A DNA stretch of 44,069 nt. Origin: Pseudomonas viridiflava (GTDB lineage Bacteria; Pseudomonadota; Gammaproteobacteria; Pseudomonadales; Pseudomonadaceae). The notes beneath the pieces were generated by a model. The model worked only from the letters and a program-made list of their open reading frames with translations. It was not told the origin of the DNA and did no database searches. The stretch is from positions 94,202-138,270 of the forward strand of contig NZ_UUIS01000058.1 in assembly GCF_900589395.1 (NCBI RefSeq), written 5' to 3'. Shown piece after piece: positions 17,469 through 25,759 of the stretch (its first letter is position 1; each line of letters begins with the position of its first letter). A program made the translations under genes and the position numbers.

Positions 17469-17497
17469 GCACTGAGTCAACGCCTGGCGTTGGTTAC

Positions 17498-18238
17498 TCA
17501 GCCTTCTACAGCAGCAGCCGGAGCTTCTTCAACGTAGACTTCGGTGCCGCCGGCAACGTTGTTGCGGCCACGGATGACGGCGTCAGCCATCGAACCCATG
17601 TACAGCTGAACGGCGCGGATGGCGTCGTCGTTACCTGGAATCACGAAATCAACGCCTTCAGGGCTGCTGTTGGTATCGACGATGCCGATAACAGGGATGC
17701 CCAGCTTGTTGGCTTCGGTGATTGCAATGCGCTCGTGATCGACGTCGATGACGAACAGGGCATCAGGCAGGCCGCCCATGTCCTTGATACCACCCAGGCT
17801 GCGATCCAGTTTTTCCAGATCACGGGTGCGCATCAGCGCTTCTTTCTTGGTCAGCTTGGCGAAAGTACCATCTTCGGCCTGGATTTCCAGGTCGCGCAGA
17901 CGCTTGATCGACTGACGGATGGTCTTGAAGTTGGTCAGCATGCCACCCAACCAGCGATGGTCGACGTACGGCGAACCGCAACGTGCTGCTTCCTCGGAAA
18001 CGATCTTGCCAACGGAACGCTTGGTGCCGACGAACAGGATCTTGTTCTTGCCCGAGGCCAGGCGCTCTACGAAAGCCAGGGCTTCGTTGAACAGTGGCAG
18101 GGTTTTTTCGAGGTTGATGATGTGGATCTTGTTGCGCGCGCCGAAAATGTACTTGCCCATTTTCGGGTTCCAGTAACGGGTCTGGTGGCCGAAGTGCACA
18201 CCGGCCTTCAGCATATCGCGCATGTTGACTTGGGACAT
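17498..18238 (-). CDS. rpsB: 30S ribosomal protein S2
   Basis: Small-subunit ribosomal protein that binds late in assembly and is needed for S1 docking. ATG 18238 (MSQVNMRDMLKAGVHFGHQTRYWNPKMG) has AAGGAA 5 bases upstream and gives 246 residues. A longer frame to 18511 lies in the leader and is not translated. KYIFGARNKIHIINLEKT, the RSVGKIVSEEA region and FVIPGNDDAIRAVQLY are S2 signatures. It is divergent from map and is the first gene of the minus-strand run. Confidence 0.98.
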   Translation of the reverse strand: MSQVNMRDMLKAGVHFGHQTRYWNPKMGKYIFGARNKIHIINLEKTLPLFNEALAFVERLASGKNKILFVGTKRSVGKIVSEEAARCGSPYVDHRWLGGMLTNFKTIRQSIKRLRDLEIQAEDGTFAKLTKKEALMRTRDLEKLDRSLGGIKDMGGLPDALFVIDVDHERIAITEANKLGIPVIGIVDTNSSPEGVDFVIPGNDDAIRAVQLYMGSMADAVIRGRNNVAGGTEVYVEEAPAAAVEG

Positions 18239-18370
18239 GATAGTTCCTTGATAAGTCGGGTTAGGCCTCCACGCATCCCAATGACCAACCAGAGGCATTG
18301 CCCAAGGCACCCAGGTCATCGTGTCGATACGTGTGTGGGTTAGTGCCTTGCGGGCTACCCCTGCAAAGCG
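18239..18370 (-). promoter_or_regulatory. rpsB leader, probable S2 autoregulatory RNA
   Basis: If transcription starts near 18370, the rpsB message has a leader of about 130 bases. It can fold: CAAGGCAC near its start pairs with GTGCCTTG (18303-18310) further on, and ATGACC pairs with GGTCAT. In gammaproteobacteria rpsB is known to be autoregulated by S2 through a conserved leader. That this is the same element is inference from length, structure and position. Confidence 0.55.
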
Positions 18371-18376
18371 GCGCAC

Positions 18377-18405
18377 TTTATAACACAAAAGCCTGACAAA
18401 CAAAA
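18377..18405 (-). promoter_or_regulatory. rpsB promoter with extended -10
   Basis: On the minus strand the -10 is TATAAA (18377-18382) preceded by TGT, giving TGTGTTATAAA. A weak -35 (TTTTGT, 18400-18405) lies 17 bases upstream, and a GC-rich discriminator (GTGCGCCG) follows. This closely matches the extended -10 described for gammaproteobacterial rpsB promoters (TGTGGTATAAA). The discriminator suits stringent/growth-rate control, which is inferred. Confidence 0.65.
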
Positions 18406-18540
18406 CCGTACATTTGGCGGTCCCTTGAGGCCGCCAAGGCCCTGCCTCGGCAACCCCATCGCCACTGCCCGCGCGACGGTCTGGTAGAATCGCCGTTTTC
18501 CGTATTTTCAAGCCGCGTGCGGCCTGTCGAGAGAGCCTGT

Positions 18541-19326
18541 ATGACTGTCAGCATCAAAAACCACGAAGACATCGAAAAGATGCGAATTGCCGGCCGCCTG
18601 GCCGCCGATGTACTGGAGATGATCGAACCTTATGTGAAGCCGGGCGTCACCACCGACGAACTCAACACCCTGTGCCATGACTACATCGTCAACGTCCAGC
18701 AGGCCATCCCTGCGCCGCTCAACTACAAGGGCTTCCCGAAGTCGATCTGCACCTCGATCAACCACGTGGTGTGCCACGGCATCCCCGGGAGCAAGCGACT
18801 CAAGAAAGGCGATGCGCTGAACATCGACGTTACTGTCATCAAGGACGGTTACTTCGGCGACACCAGCAAGATGTTCCACGTCGGCCCGGTGGCCCAGTGG
18901 GTCGAACGCCTGTCGCGCATCACTCAGGAATGCCTCTATAAAGGCATCGAAGTCGTGCGCCCCGGCGCGCGCCTGGGCGACATTGGCGCGGTGATCCAGC
19001 AGCATGCCGAGAAGAACGGCTTTTCCGTGGTGACGGAATACTGCGGCCATGGCATCGGCAAGATCTTTCACGAGGAACCGCAGGTGATGCATTATGGCCA
19101 GGCCGGCACCGGCCTTGAACTGGTCGAAGGCATGACCTTCACCATCGAGCCGATGATCAACCAGGGCCGCGCCGATACCCACTTGCTGGCCGATGGCTGG
19201 ACCGCCGTGACCAAGGACCACAAGCTGTCGGCCCAATGGGAACACACCCTGCTGGTCACCGCCGACGGCTACGAAATCTTCACGTTGCGCAGCGACGAAA
19301 CCTTCCCGCGCACCAGCGCCCGCTAA
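18541..19326 (+). CDS. map: methionine aminopeptidase, type I
   Basis: Removes the initiator methionine from new proteins. ATG 18541 (MTVSIKNHEDIEKMRIAGRLAADVLE) follows a GAGAG and gives 261 residues; the frame upstream to 18517 adds nothing family-like. The metal ligands are visible: D96 and D107 (DVTVIKDGYFGDTS), then a His in GHGIGKIFHEEP, a Glu in TIEPMINQG and a Glu in WEHTLLVT. It is divergent from rpsB, with about 300 bases of shared control region, and 58 bases before glnD. Confidence 0.97.
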   Translation: MTVSIKNHEDIEKMRIAGRLAADVLEMIEPYVKPGVTTDELNTLCHDYIVNVQQAIPAPLNYKGFPKSICTSINHVVCHGIPGSKRLKKGDALNIDVTVIKDGYFGDTSKMFHVGPVAQWVERLSRITQECLYKGIEVVRPGARLGDIGAVIQQHAEKNGFSVVTEYCGHGIGKIFHEEPQVMHYGQAGTGLELVEGMTFTIEPMINQGRADTHLLADGWTAVTKDHKLSAQWEHTLLVTADGYEIFTLRSDETFPRTSAR

Positions 19327-19384
19327 GGCAGGCCGCTCGATGCCATGCAGCATTTGCCGATAACCCAGAAGGAAAGCAGTTGCC

Positions 19385-22081
19385 ATGCCGCAGGTGGATC
19401 CTGATTTGTTCGATCGCGGCCAGTTCCAGGCCGAACTGGCCCTGAAGGCCAGCCCTATCGCTGCCTTCAAGAAAGCCATCCGTCATGCACGCGAAGCGCT
19501 CGATGAGCGCTTTCGCGCCGGTCGGGACATTCGCCGCCTGATCGAGGACCGCGCCTGGTTCGTCGACAACATCCTGCAACAGGCCTGGGGCCAGTTCGAC
19601 TGGAGCCGACAGGCCGACATCGCCCTGCTGGCGGTCGGCGGCTACGGCCGTGGCGAGCTGCACCCCTACTCGGACATCGACCTGCTGATCCTGCTGGACA
19701 ATGATGACCACGAGCTGTTTCGCGACTCCATCGAACGCTTTCTGACCCTGCTGTGGGACATCGGCCTGGAAGTCGGGCAAAGCGTGCGCTCGGTCAACGA
19801 GTGCTCGGTCGAGGCCCGGGCCGACCTGACGGTGATCACCAACCTGATGGAAAGCCGCACCATTTCCGGCCCCGAGCCACTGCGCCAGCGCATGCTCGAA
19901 GTCACCAGCACCGCGCACATGTGGCCCAGCAAGGACTTCTTCCTGGCCAAGCGCGCCGAACAGCGCGCCCGGCACCACAAGTACAACGACACCGAGTACA
20001 ACCTGGAACCCAACGTCAAGGGCTCGCCTGGCGGCCTGCGCGACATCCAGACCATCCTCTGGGTCGCCCGCCGCCAGTACGGCACCCTGAACCTGCACGC
20101 CCTGGCCGGCGAAGGCTTTTTGCTCGAAAGCGAGAACAACCTGCTGGCCTCCTCGCAAGAGTTTCTCTGGAAGGTGCGCTACGCCCTGCACATGCTGGCC
20201 GGTCGCGCCGAAGACCGGTTGCTGTTCGACCACCAGCGCACCCTCGCCGCCCTGCTGGGCTACCAGGACAGCGACGGCAAGCGTGCCATCGAACGCTTCA
20301 TGCAGAAGTACTACCGCGTGGTCATGAGCATCGCCCAGTTGAGCGACCTGATCATCCAGCATTTCGAAGAGGTGATCCTCAGCGAGGACGATGGCAGCAC
20401 CCAGCCGGTCAATTCGCGCTTCCAGCTGCATGACGGCTACATCGAGGCCACCCACGCCAACGTTTTCAAGCGTACCCCGTTCGCCATCATCGAGATCTTT
20501 GTGCTGATGGCCCAACGCCCGGACATCAAGGGCGTGCGCGCCAACACCATCCGCCTGCTGCGCGAACACCGGCACCTGATCAACGACGATTTCCGCAACG
20601 ATATCCGCAACACCAGCCTGTTCATCGAGCTGTTCAAGTGCGAAACCGGCATCCATCGCAACCTGCGGCGCATGAACCGCTACGGCATTCTGGGTCTGTA
20701 CCTGCCGGAGTTCGGGCACATCGTGGGGCAGATGCAGCATGACCTGTTCCACATCTATACGGTGGACGCCCACACCCTCAACCTCATCAAGCACCTGCGC
20801 AAGCTGCAGTACACCGAGGTCTCGGAGAAATTCCCGCTGGCCAGCAAGATCATGGCCCGGCTGCCCAAGCCCGAGCTGATTTACCTGGCCGGGCTGTATC
20901 ACGACATCGGCAAGGGCCGCGGCGGCGACCACTCGGAGCTGGGTGCGGTGGATGCCGACGCGTTTGGCGTACGGCACCAGTTGCCGGCCTGGGACAACCG
21001 GCTGATCGTCTGGCTGGTCAGCCACCACCTGGTGATGTCCACCACCGCACAGCGCAAGGACCTGTCCGACCCACAGGTGATCCACGATTTTGCCCTGTTC
21101 GTCGGCGACGAAGTGCACCTGGACTACCTGTACGTGCTGACCGTGGCCGATATCAACGCGACCAACCCGACACTGTGGAACTCCTGGCGCGCCAGCCTGC
21201 TGCGCCAGTTGTACACCGAGACCAAACGTGCCCTGCGCCGCGGCCTGGAAAACCCGGTCGACCGCGAAGAGCAGATCCGCCGCACCCAGACCGCCGCGCT
21301 GGACATCCTGGTGCGCAACGGCACCGACCCGGACGATGTCGAGCAGTTGTGGTCGGGGCTGGGCGATGATTATTTCCTGCGCCACACCGCAGGCGACGTG
21401 GCCTGGCACAGCGACGCGATTCTGCAGCAACCGGCCGACGGCGGCCCGCTGGTGCTGATCAAGGAAACCACCCAGCGCGAATTCGAAGGGGCCACGCAGA
21501 TCTTCATCTATGCACCGGACCAGCACGACTTCTTCGCCGTGACCGTGGCAGCCATGGACCAGTTGAACCTCAACATCCATGACGCACGCATCATCACCTC
21601 CAGCAGCCGCTTTACCCTCGACACCTACGTGGTGCTCGACAGCGACGGCGGCTCGATCGGCAACAATCCCGAACGCATCGAACAGATTCGCCACGGCCTG
21701 AGCGAAGCGCTGCACAACCCCGACGACTACCCGACCATCATCAAGCGCCGGGTGCCGCGCCAGCTCAAGCACTTTGCCTTTGCCCCGCAGGTCACCATCC
21801 ACAACGATGCCCAGCGCCCGGTCACCGTGCTGGAGTTGCTGGCGCCTGACCGCCCGGGCCTGCTGGCACGGATCGGCAAGATCTTCCTGGAGTTCGACCT
21901 GTCGCTGCAGAACGCCAAGATTGCCACGCTGGGCGAACGGGTCGAGGACGTATTCTTCATCACCGACGCCAACAACCAGCCACTGTCGGACCCGCAGCTG
22001 TGCCTGCGCCTGCAGGAAGCCATTACCGAACAGCTGAGCGTCACCCGCGAGCCCGAAGTGGGGTTTCGCCTGAGCATCTGA
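19385..22081 (+). CDS. glnD: bifunctional uridylyltransferase/uridylyl-removing enzyme GlnD
   Basis: The glutamine sensor of nitrogen control: uridylylates PII (GlnB/GlnK) when nitrogen is short and removes UMP when glutamine is high. The 898 residues have four parts. The N-terminal nucleotidyltransferase domain has GGYGRGELHPYSDIDL, with catalytic D97 and D99. A central HD domain (LYHDIGKGRGGDHS, about residue 504) removes uridylyl groups. Two C-terminal ACT domains (from about 705 and 814, the second with LELLAPDRPGLLARI) sense glutamine. It is followed by dapC after a short gap with a hairpin. Confidence 0.98.
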   Translation: MPQVDPDLFDRGQFQAELALKASPIAAFKKAIRHAREALDERFRAGRDIRRLIEDRAWFVDNILQQAWGQFDWSRQADIALLAVGGYGRGELHPYSDIDLLILLDNDDHELFRDSIERFLTLLWDIGLEVGQSVRSVNECSVEARADLTVITNLMESRTISGPEPLRQRMLEVTSTAHMWPSKDFFLAKRAEQRARHHKYNDTEYNLEPNVKGSPGGLRDIQTILWVARRQYGTLNLHALAGEGFLLESENNLLASSQEFLWKVRYALHMLAGRAEDRLLFDHQRTLAALLGYQDSDGKRAIERFMQKYYRVVMSIAQLSDLIIQHFEEVILSEDDGSTQPVNSRFQLHDGYIEATHANVFKRTPFAIIEIFVLMAQRPDIKGVRANTIRLLREHRHLINDDFRNDIRNTSLFIELFKCETGIHRNLRRMNRYGILGLYLPEFGHIVGQMQHDLFHIYTVDAHTLNLIKHLRKLQYTEVSEKFPLASKIMARLPKPELIYLAGLYHDIGKGRGGDHSELGAVDADAFGVRHQLPAWDNRLIVWLVSHHLVMSTTAQRKDLSDPQVIHDFALFVGDEVHLDYLYVLTVADINATNPTLWNSWRASLLRQLYTETKRALRRGLENPVDREEQIRRTQTAALDILVRNGTDPDDVEQLWSGLGDDYFLRHTAGDVAWHSDAILQQPADGGPLVLIKETTQREFEGATQIFIYAPDQHDFFAVTVAAMDQLNLNIHDARIITSSSRFTLDTYVVLDSDGGSIGNNPERIEQIRHGLSEALHNPDDYPTIIKRRVPRQLKHFAFAPQVTIHNDAQRPVTVLELLAPDRPGLLARIGKIFLEFDLSLQNAKIATLGERVEDVFFITDANNQPLSDPQLCLRLQEAITEQLSVTREPEVGFRLSI

Positions 22082-22086
22082 TCGAG

Positions 22087-22107
22087 GGCGCCCGCCTGCC
22101 GGGCGCC
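22087..22107 (+). terminator. hairpin after glnD
   Basis: GGCGCCCG and CGGGCGCC form a perfect 8-bp stem with a 5-base loop, 5 bases after the glnD stop. A T-rich stretch (TTGAGTTTTC) begins 8 bases later rather than at once, so it may be a weak terminator or an mRNA 3'-end stabiliser between glnD and dapC. Confidence 0.4.
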
Positions 22108-22144
22108 ATGCACCTTGAGTTTTCTGCGCCTTGAGAGCCGAAAC

Positions 22145-23341
22145 ATGAACAACGCCATGCAACTGCTTCAGCCCTACCCGTTCGAGAAACTGCGCGCCCT
22201 GCTCGGCAGCGTGACGCCCAACCCGGACAAGCGCCCGATCGCCCTGTCCATTGGCGAACCCAAGCACACCTCACCGGCGTTCGTGGCCCAGGCCCTGGTC
22301 GACAACCTCGACAAAATGGCCGTCTACCCCACTACACTCGGCGTCCCGGCCCTGCGCGAAGCGATCGGCCACTGGTGCGAGCGGCGCTTTGGCGTGCCCG
22401 AGGGCTGGATCGACCCGGCCCGTCATGTGCTGCCGGTCAATGGCACCCGCGAGGCGCTGTTCGCCTTCACCCAGACCGTGGTCAACCGCGAAGCCAACGG
22501 CCTGGTGGTCAGCCCCAATCCGTTCTACCAGATCTACGAGGGCGCCGCCCTGCTGGCCGGTGCCCAGCCGCACTACCTGCCCTGCCTGAGCGAACATGGC
22601 TTCAATCCTGATTTCGACGCCGTGCCGGCCGATATCTGGCAGCGCTGCCAGATTCTGTTCCTGTGCTCGCCAGGTAACCCGACCGGCGCACTGATTCCGG
22701 TCGCCACGTTGAAAAAACTGATCGCCCTGGCCGACCAGTACGACTTCGTGATCGCCAGCGACGAGTGCTACAGCGAGCTGTACTTCGACGAAGACTCGCC
22801 GCCACCGGGCCTGCTCAGTGCCTGCGCCGAGCTGGGCCGCCAGGACTTCAAGCGTTGCGTGGTGTTCCACAGCCTGTCCAAGCGCTCCAACCTGCCGGGC
22901 CTGCGCTCGGGCTTCGTGGCCGGCGATGCCGAGATCCTCAAGGCCTTTTTGCTGTACCGCACCTACCACGGCTGCGCCATGCCGGTGCAGACCCAACTGG
23001 CCAGCGTTGCTGCCTGGAACGATGAAGCCCACGTGCTCGCCAACCGCGACCTGTACCGCGAGAAGTTCGATGCGGTGCTGGACATCCTCGGCCCGGTGCT
23101 TGACGTGCAGCGGCCTGATGGCAGTTTCTACCTGTGGCCGAACGTGGGCGGCGATGACGCCGCCTTCTGCCGCGACCTCTATCTCGAGCAGCACGTGACC
23201 GTGGTGCCGGGCTCGTACCTGTCGCGCGAAGTCGACGGTTTCAACCCTGGCGCCGGCCGCGTGCGCCTGGCCCTGGTCGCGCCGCTGGCCGAGTGCGTCG
23301 AAGCCGCCGAGCGCATTCGCACCTTCATCAATAACCGCTGA
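22145..23341 (+). CDS. dapC: succinyldiaminopimelate transaminase
   Basis: PLP aminotransferase that makes N-succinyl-LL-2,6-diaminopimelate from the 2-amino-6-oxo precursor, in lysine and peptidoglycan synthesis. ATG 22145 gives 398 residues (MNNAMQLLQPYPFEKLRALL); the frame from 22115 adds ten unrelated residues. The fold-type I motifs are present: FLCSPGNPTGALI, DECYSELYFDE and HSLSKRSNLPGLRSGF, which holds the PLP lysine. It is placed after glnD as in P. aeruginosa. dapD and dapE lie nearby, which supports dapC over other class I aminotransferases. Confidence 0.92.
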   Translation: MNNAMQLLQPYPFEKLRALLGSVTPNPDKRPIALSIGEPKHTSPAFVAQALVDNLDKMAVYPTTLGVPALREAIGHWCERRFGVPEGWIDPARHVLPVNGTREALFAFTQTVVNREANGLVVSPNPFYQIYEGAALLAGAQPHYLPCLSEHGFNPDFDAVPADIWQRCQILFLCSPGNPTGALIPVATLKKLIALADQYDFVIASDECYSELYFDEDSPPPGLLSACAELGRQDFKRCVVFHSLSKRSNLPGLRSGFVAGDAEILKAFLLYRTYHGCAMPVQTQLASVAAWNDEAHVLANRDLYREKFDAVLDILGPVLDVQRPDGSFYLWPNVGGDDAAFCRDLYLEQHVTVVPGSYLSREVDGFNPGAGRVRLALVAPLAECVEAAERIRTFINNR

Positions 23342-23398
23342 GCCATAGCGTCATAGACCGCCGGCATCAACCCGGCCGGCCTTACCGTTGTCGTTTGT

Positions 23399-23426
23399 CG
23401 CGCCGCCCCCGTCACCGGGCGGCGCG
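23399..23426. repeat. GC-rich 10-bp inverted repeat
   Basis: CGCGCCGCCC and GGGCGGCGCG form a perfect 10-bp stem with an 8-base loop, 58 bases after the dapC stop. No T-run follows on either strand. It may be a 3'-end hairpin for dapC, or mark the end of the small minus-strand frame at 23412-23576, whose stop codon falls inside it. The remainder of the 23342-23697 gap shows no other strong signal. Confidence 0.45.
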
Positions 23427-23576
23427 CCATTGCCCACGACGCGAGCCGTCCATGACCATGATGCGGTCATGAACGTCGACCTCCCCAATGGCCTGGCCTT
23501 GGGCGATGTTGAAACCATCAACGCTGGCAAAATCCTGAGCACCGGTCCAAGTACCCGGATCGCCGCCATACAACAT
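23412..23576 (-). CDS. possible small hypothetical protein or gene remnant
   Basis: A 54-codon frame starting MLYGGDPGTWTGAQDFASVDG and ending MVMDGSRRGQWRAAR. Its codon choice and composition look more protein-like than the opposite strand, in a 356-base gap otherwise without a gene. I do not recognise the family and see no strong ribosome site. The frame continues open upstream to 23756, but that part overlaps the next gene and looks random. It could be a decayed gene end or chance. Confidence 0.25.
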   Translation of the reverse strand: MLYGGDPGTWTGAQDFASVDGFNIAQGQAIGEVDVHDRIMVMDGSRRGQWRAAR

Positions 23577-23697
23577 ACGGCGCAGCGTGAGCGACGACCA
23601 CTCGTCTGCGCGATCGCACTTGCAAGGCACCTGGCATTTCACACGTGAACAGCCCCAGCAGGGCTTGTTTCCTGTAACCGGACTCAAGGTGATCGCC

Positions 23698-24078
23698 ATG
23701 CCAGTCGCAAGCAAGGATAAGTACACAGCCAAGCAGAAGCGCAAGGCCCAACACATCGAAGACAGCTACGAACACAAGGGAATGCCGGAGGAACAGGCCC
23801 AGGCGCGGGCCTGGGCCACCGTGAACAAACAGTCGGGCGGCGGTGAAAAGGCCGGCGGATCCGGTACGCAGACATCAGCCCGAGAAAAGGAGACGGCACG
23901 GTCGGATTCGGCCAAACGCGCCGCCCAGACGCGTAAGGGTCATGAGCGCACCTCCCCGGCCTCGCTGCAAAGCCAGACCCGCGAAAGCCTGATGAAAGAG
24001 GCGCAGGGCAAGGACATCCGCGGCCGCTCGCGCATGACCAAGGCGCAACTCATCGAAGCCTTGAGCCACACTCACTGA
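23698..24078 (+). CDS. small basic protein with Rho-N-like C-terminus
   Basis: A 126-residue, very hydrophilic, lysine/arginine-rich protein without signal peptide or membrane segment. Residues 1-45 (KDKYTAKQKRKAQHIEDSYEHKGM then ARAWATVNKQSGGG) form a conserved block seen in small Pseudomonas proteins often labelled plasmid stabilisation protein. Residues 46-90 are a Gly/Ser/Ala/Lys-rich, probably disordered linker. Residues about 92-122 (ESLMKEAQGKDIRGRSRMTKAQLIEAL) resemble the helix-extension-helix of Rho N-terminal/SAP-type domains, so nucleic-acid binding is plausible. ATG 23698 has AAGGTGA upstream; a longer frame from 23587 is not family-like. No function is assigned. The name 'plasmid stabilisation' has no support here: this is core chromosome. 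Confidence 0.8.
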   Translation: MPVASKDKYTAKQKRKAQHIEDSYEHKGMPEEQAQARAWATVNKQSGGGEKAGGSGTQTSAREKETARSDSAKRAAQTRKGHERTSPASLQSQTRESLMKEAQGKDIRGRSRMTKAQLIEALSHTH

Positions 24079-24095
24079 GGCGCCCCTCCTCTCAC

Positions 24096-24123
24096 GCCCG
24101 GCTCATGCGGCCATGGCCGGGCC
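24096..24123 (+). terminator. possible terminator hairpin
   Basis: GCCCGGC and GCCGGGC pair across a 13-base loop about 20 bases after the stop of the 126-residue gene. Only a short CGTCTTACGTT follows, so the T-tract is poor. The rest of 24079-24260 has no convincing promoter boxes, though yffB must be transcribed from here or by read-through. Confidence 0.35.
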
Positions 24124-24260
24124 GTCTTACGTTGTAAACGGACATGTTCTGCCCCGCGACTGCCTGAGCGCGCAGTGGAGCGACGTGGCATAATCACGGG
24201 CTGAATTTTGCGGAGGCAGTGGGGGCGTTTCGGGAAAGGCCGGCTACCCTATAGAAATCA

Positions 24261-24608
24261 ATGGCTTACACTCTCTACGGCATCAAAGCCTGCGACACCA
24301 TGAAAAAAGCCCGTACCTGGCTCGAAGAACATGCCGTGGGCCATGAGTTTCATGACTACAAGAAAGAGGGCATCGACCGTGAACACCTGACGCAGTGGTG
24401 TGACGAACACGGTTGGCAAGTGGTCCTCAACCGTGCTGGCACGACGTTTCGCAAGCTTGACGAGGCGCAGAAGAACGACCTCGACCAGGCTCGCGCAATT
24501 GAACTGATGCTGGCACAGCCGTCGATGATCAAGCGTCCCGTGCTCGATCTCGGCAACCGAACCCTGATTGGCTTCAAACCGGAATTGTATGCGGCGGCGT
24601 TGCAGTAA
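24261..24608 (+). CDS. ArsC/Spx-family reductase, YffB-like
   Basis: A 115-residue thioredoxin-fold protein of the ArsC-like family. The N-terminus YTLYGIKACDTMKKARTWLEEH has the single active-site Cys (C10) rather than a CxxC pair. The C-terminal MIKRPVLDLGNRTLIGFKPELYAAAL holds the conserved cis-Pro segment of the family. YffB-type members are thought to be glutathione-dependent thiol reductases; arsenate reduction is not implied. It lies 45 bases before dapD, probably in one transcript, an association also seen in other pseudomonads. No clear ribosome site is visible before the ATG. Confidence 0.88.
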   Translation: MAYTLYGIKACDTMKKARTWLEEHAVGHEFHDYKKEGIDREHLTQWCDEHGWQVVLNRAGTTFRKLDEAQKNDLDQARAIELMLAQPSMIKRPVLDLGNRTLIGFKPELYAAALQ

Positions 24609-24653
24609 GCCCAGGCGCTGCTGGCAACCCCCGCTCACTCAAGAGGAATGTGC

Positions 24654-25688
24654 ATGTCCACCACCCTGTTCAGCCTGGCCTTCGGCGTCGGCACTCAAAA
24701 CCGTCAAGGCACCTGGCTGGAAGTCTTCTACGCCCAACCCCTGATCAACCCGTCGGTCGAACTGGTCGCCGCCGTCACCCCGCTGCTGGGCTACACCGGC
24801 GGCAACCAGGCCATCACCTTCAATACCGACCTGGCCTCGAAGCTGGCCGATGCGCTCAAGCCCATCGACGCCGCCCAGGCCGCGCTGCTGACCCGCCTGG
24901 CCGAAAGCCACAAGCCGTTGGTCGCCACCGTACTGGCTGAAGACGCAGCCCTGACCTCGACACCCGAGGCCTACCTGAAGCTGCACCTGCTGTCGCACCG
25001 CCTGGCCAAGCCCCACGGCCTGAGCCTGGCCGGCATCTTCCCGCTGCTGCCGAACGTGGCCTGGACCAGCCAGGGCGCCATCGACCTGGCCGAACTGGCC
25101 GAGCGTCAGCTGGAAGCACGCCTGAAAGGCGAGCTGCTGGAAGTTTTCTCGGTCGACAAATTCCCGAAAATGACCGACTACGTTGTGCCGAGCGGCGTGC
25201 GCATCGCCGACAGCGCCCGTGTGCGCCTGGGCGCCTACATCGGTGAAGGCACCACCGTAATGCATGAAGGTTTCGTCAACTTCAACGGCGGCACCGAAGG
25301 CCCGGGCATGATCGAAGGCCGTGTGTCGGCCGGTGTGTTCGTCGGCAAGGGCTCGGACCTGGGCGGCGGCTGCTCGACCATGGGCACTCTGTCCGGTGGC
25401 GGCAACATCGTCATCAAGGTCGGTGAAGGCTGCCTGATCGGCGCCAACGCCGGTATCGGCATTCCGCTGGGCGACCGCAATACCGTCGAATCCGGCCTGT
25501 ACATCACGGCCGGCACCAAGGTCGCACTGCTCGACGAGCACAACGAGCTGGTCAAGGTGGTCAAGGCGCGTGACCTGGCCGGCCAGACCGACCTGCTGTT
25601 CCGCCGCAACTCGCAGACCGGCGCGGTGGAGTGCAAGACCCACAAGTCGGCCATCGAGCTGAACGAAGCACTGCACGCTCACAACTGA
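24654..25688 (+). CDS. dapD: 2,3,4,5-tetrahydropyridine-2,6-dicarboxylate N-succinyltransferase
   Basis: Succinylates tetrahydrodipicolinate in the DAP/lysine pathway, the step just before DapC. ATG 24654 (MSTTLFSLAFGVGTQNRQGTWLEVFY) has GAGGAA 6 bases upstream and gives 344 residues; an in-frame ATG at 24648 is less well placed. This is the long form typical of Pseudomonas, not the 274-residue enteric form. The N-terminal half is family-specific. Residues about 170-300 are left-handed beta-helix repeats (VRIADSARVRLGAYIGEG, CLIGANAGIGIPLGD). The C-terminus ends with a short tail. Confidence 0.96.
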   Translation: MSTTLFSLAFGVGTQNRQGTWLEVFYAQPLINPSVELVAAVTPLLGYTGGNQAITFNTDLASKLADALKPIDAAQAALLTRLAESHKPLVATVLAEDAALTSTPEAYLKLHLLSHRLAKPHGLSLAGIFPLLPNVAWTSQGAIDLAELAERQLEARLKGELLEVFSVDKFPKMTDYVVPSGVRIADSARVRLGAYIGEGTTVMHEGFVNFNGGTEGPGMIEGRVSAGVFVGKGSDLGGGCSTMGTLSGGGNIVIKVGEGCLIGANAGIGIPLGDRNTVESGLYITAGTKVALLDEHNELVKVVKARDLAGQTDLLFRRNSQTGAVECKTHKSAIELNEALHAHN

Positions 25689-25697
25689 TGTTATCGG

Positions 25698-25737
25698 CGT
25701 GGCAGGACCTGCCGCAGTGAGCGCAGGCCCTGCCACG
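25698..25737. repeat. long hairpin between dapD and csdA
   Basis: CGTGGCAGG (25698-25706) pairs with CCTGCCACG (25729-25737). After one mismatch CCTGC pairs with GCAGG, leaving a 10-base loop. It begins 10 bases after the dapD stop and has no T-run on the plus strand. It may be an mRNA 3'-end stabiliser, a weak terminator or a degenerate REP unit. Confidence 0.55.
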
Positions 25738-25759
25738 ATCGACCGAGCCGGATGGACCA

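Noticed and set aside
19280..22267. A 995-codon open frame on the minus strand, opposite glnD
   Set aside because: It mirrors the GC-rich third codon positions of glnD and adjoining genes. The product is a low-complexity string rich in V, A, Q, G, H and D with no domain, while glnD itself has all family motifs.
23698..24078. Reading the 126-residue gene as part of a plasmid maintenance or toxin-antitoxin system
   Set aside because: No partner gene or toxin-like frame is adjacent, and the neighbours are core biosynthetic genes; only the database nickname suggests it.
24261..24608. Arsenate reductase (arsC) assignment
   Set aside because: It has the short YffB-like form and sits beside dapD, without arsB/arsR or any other arsenic gene.
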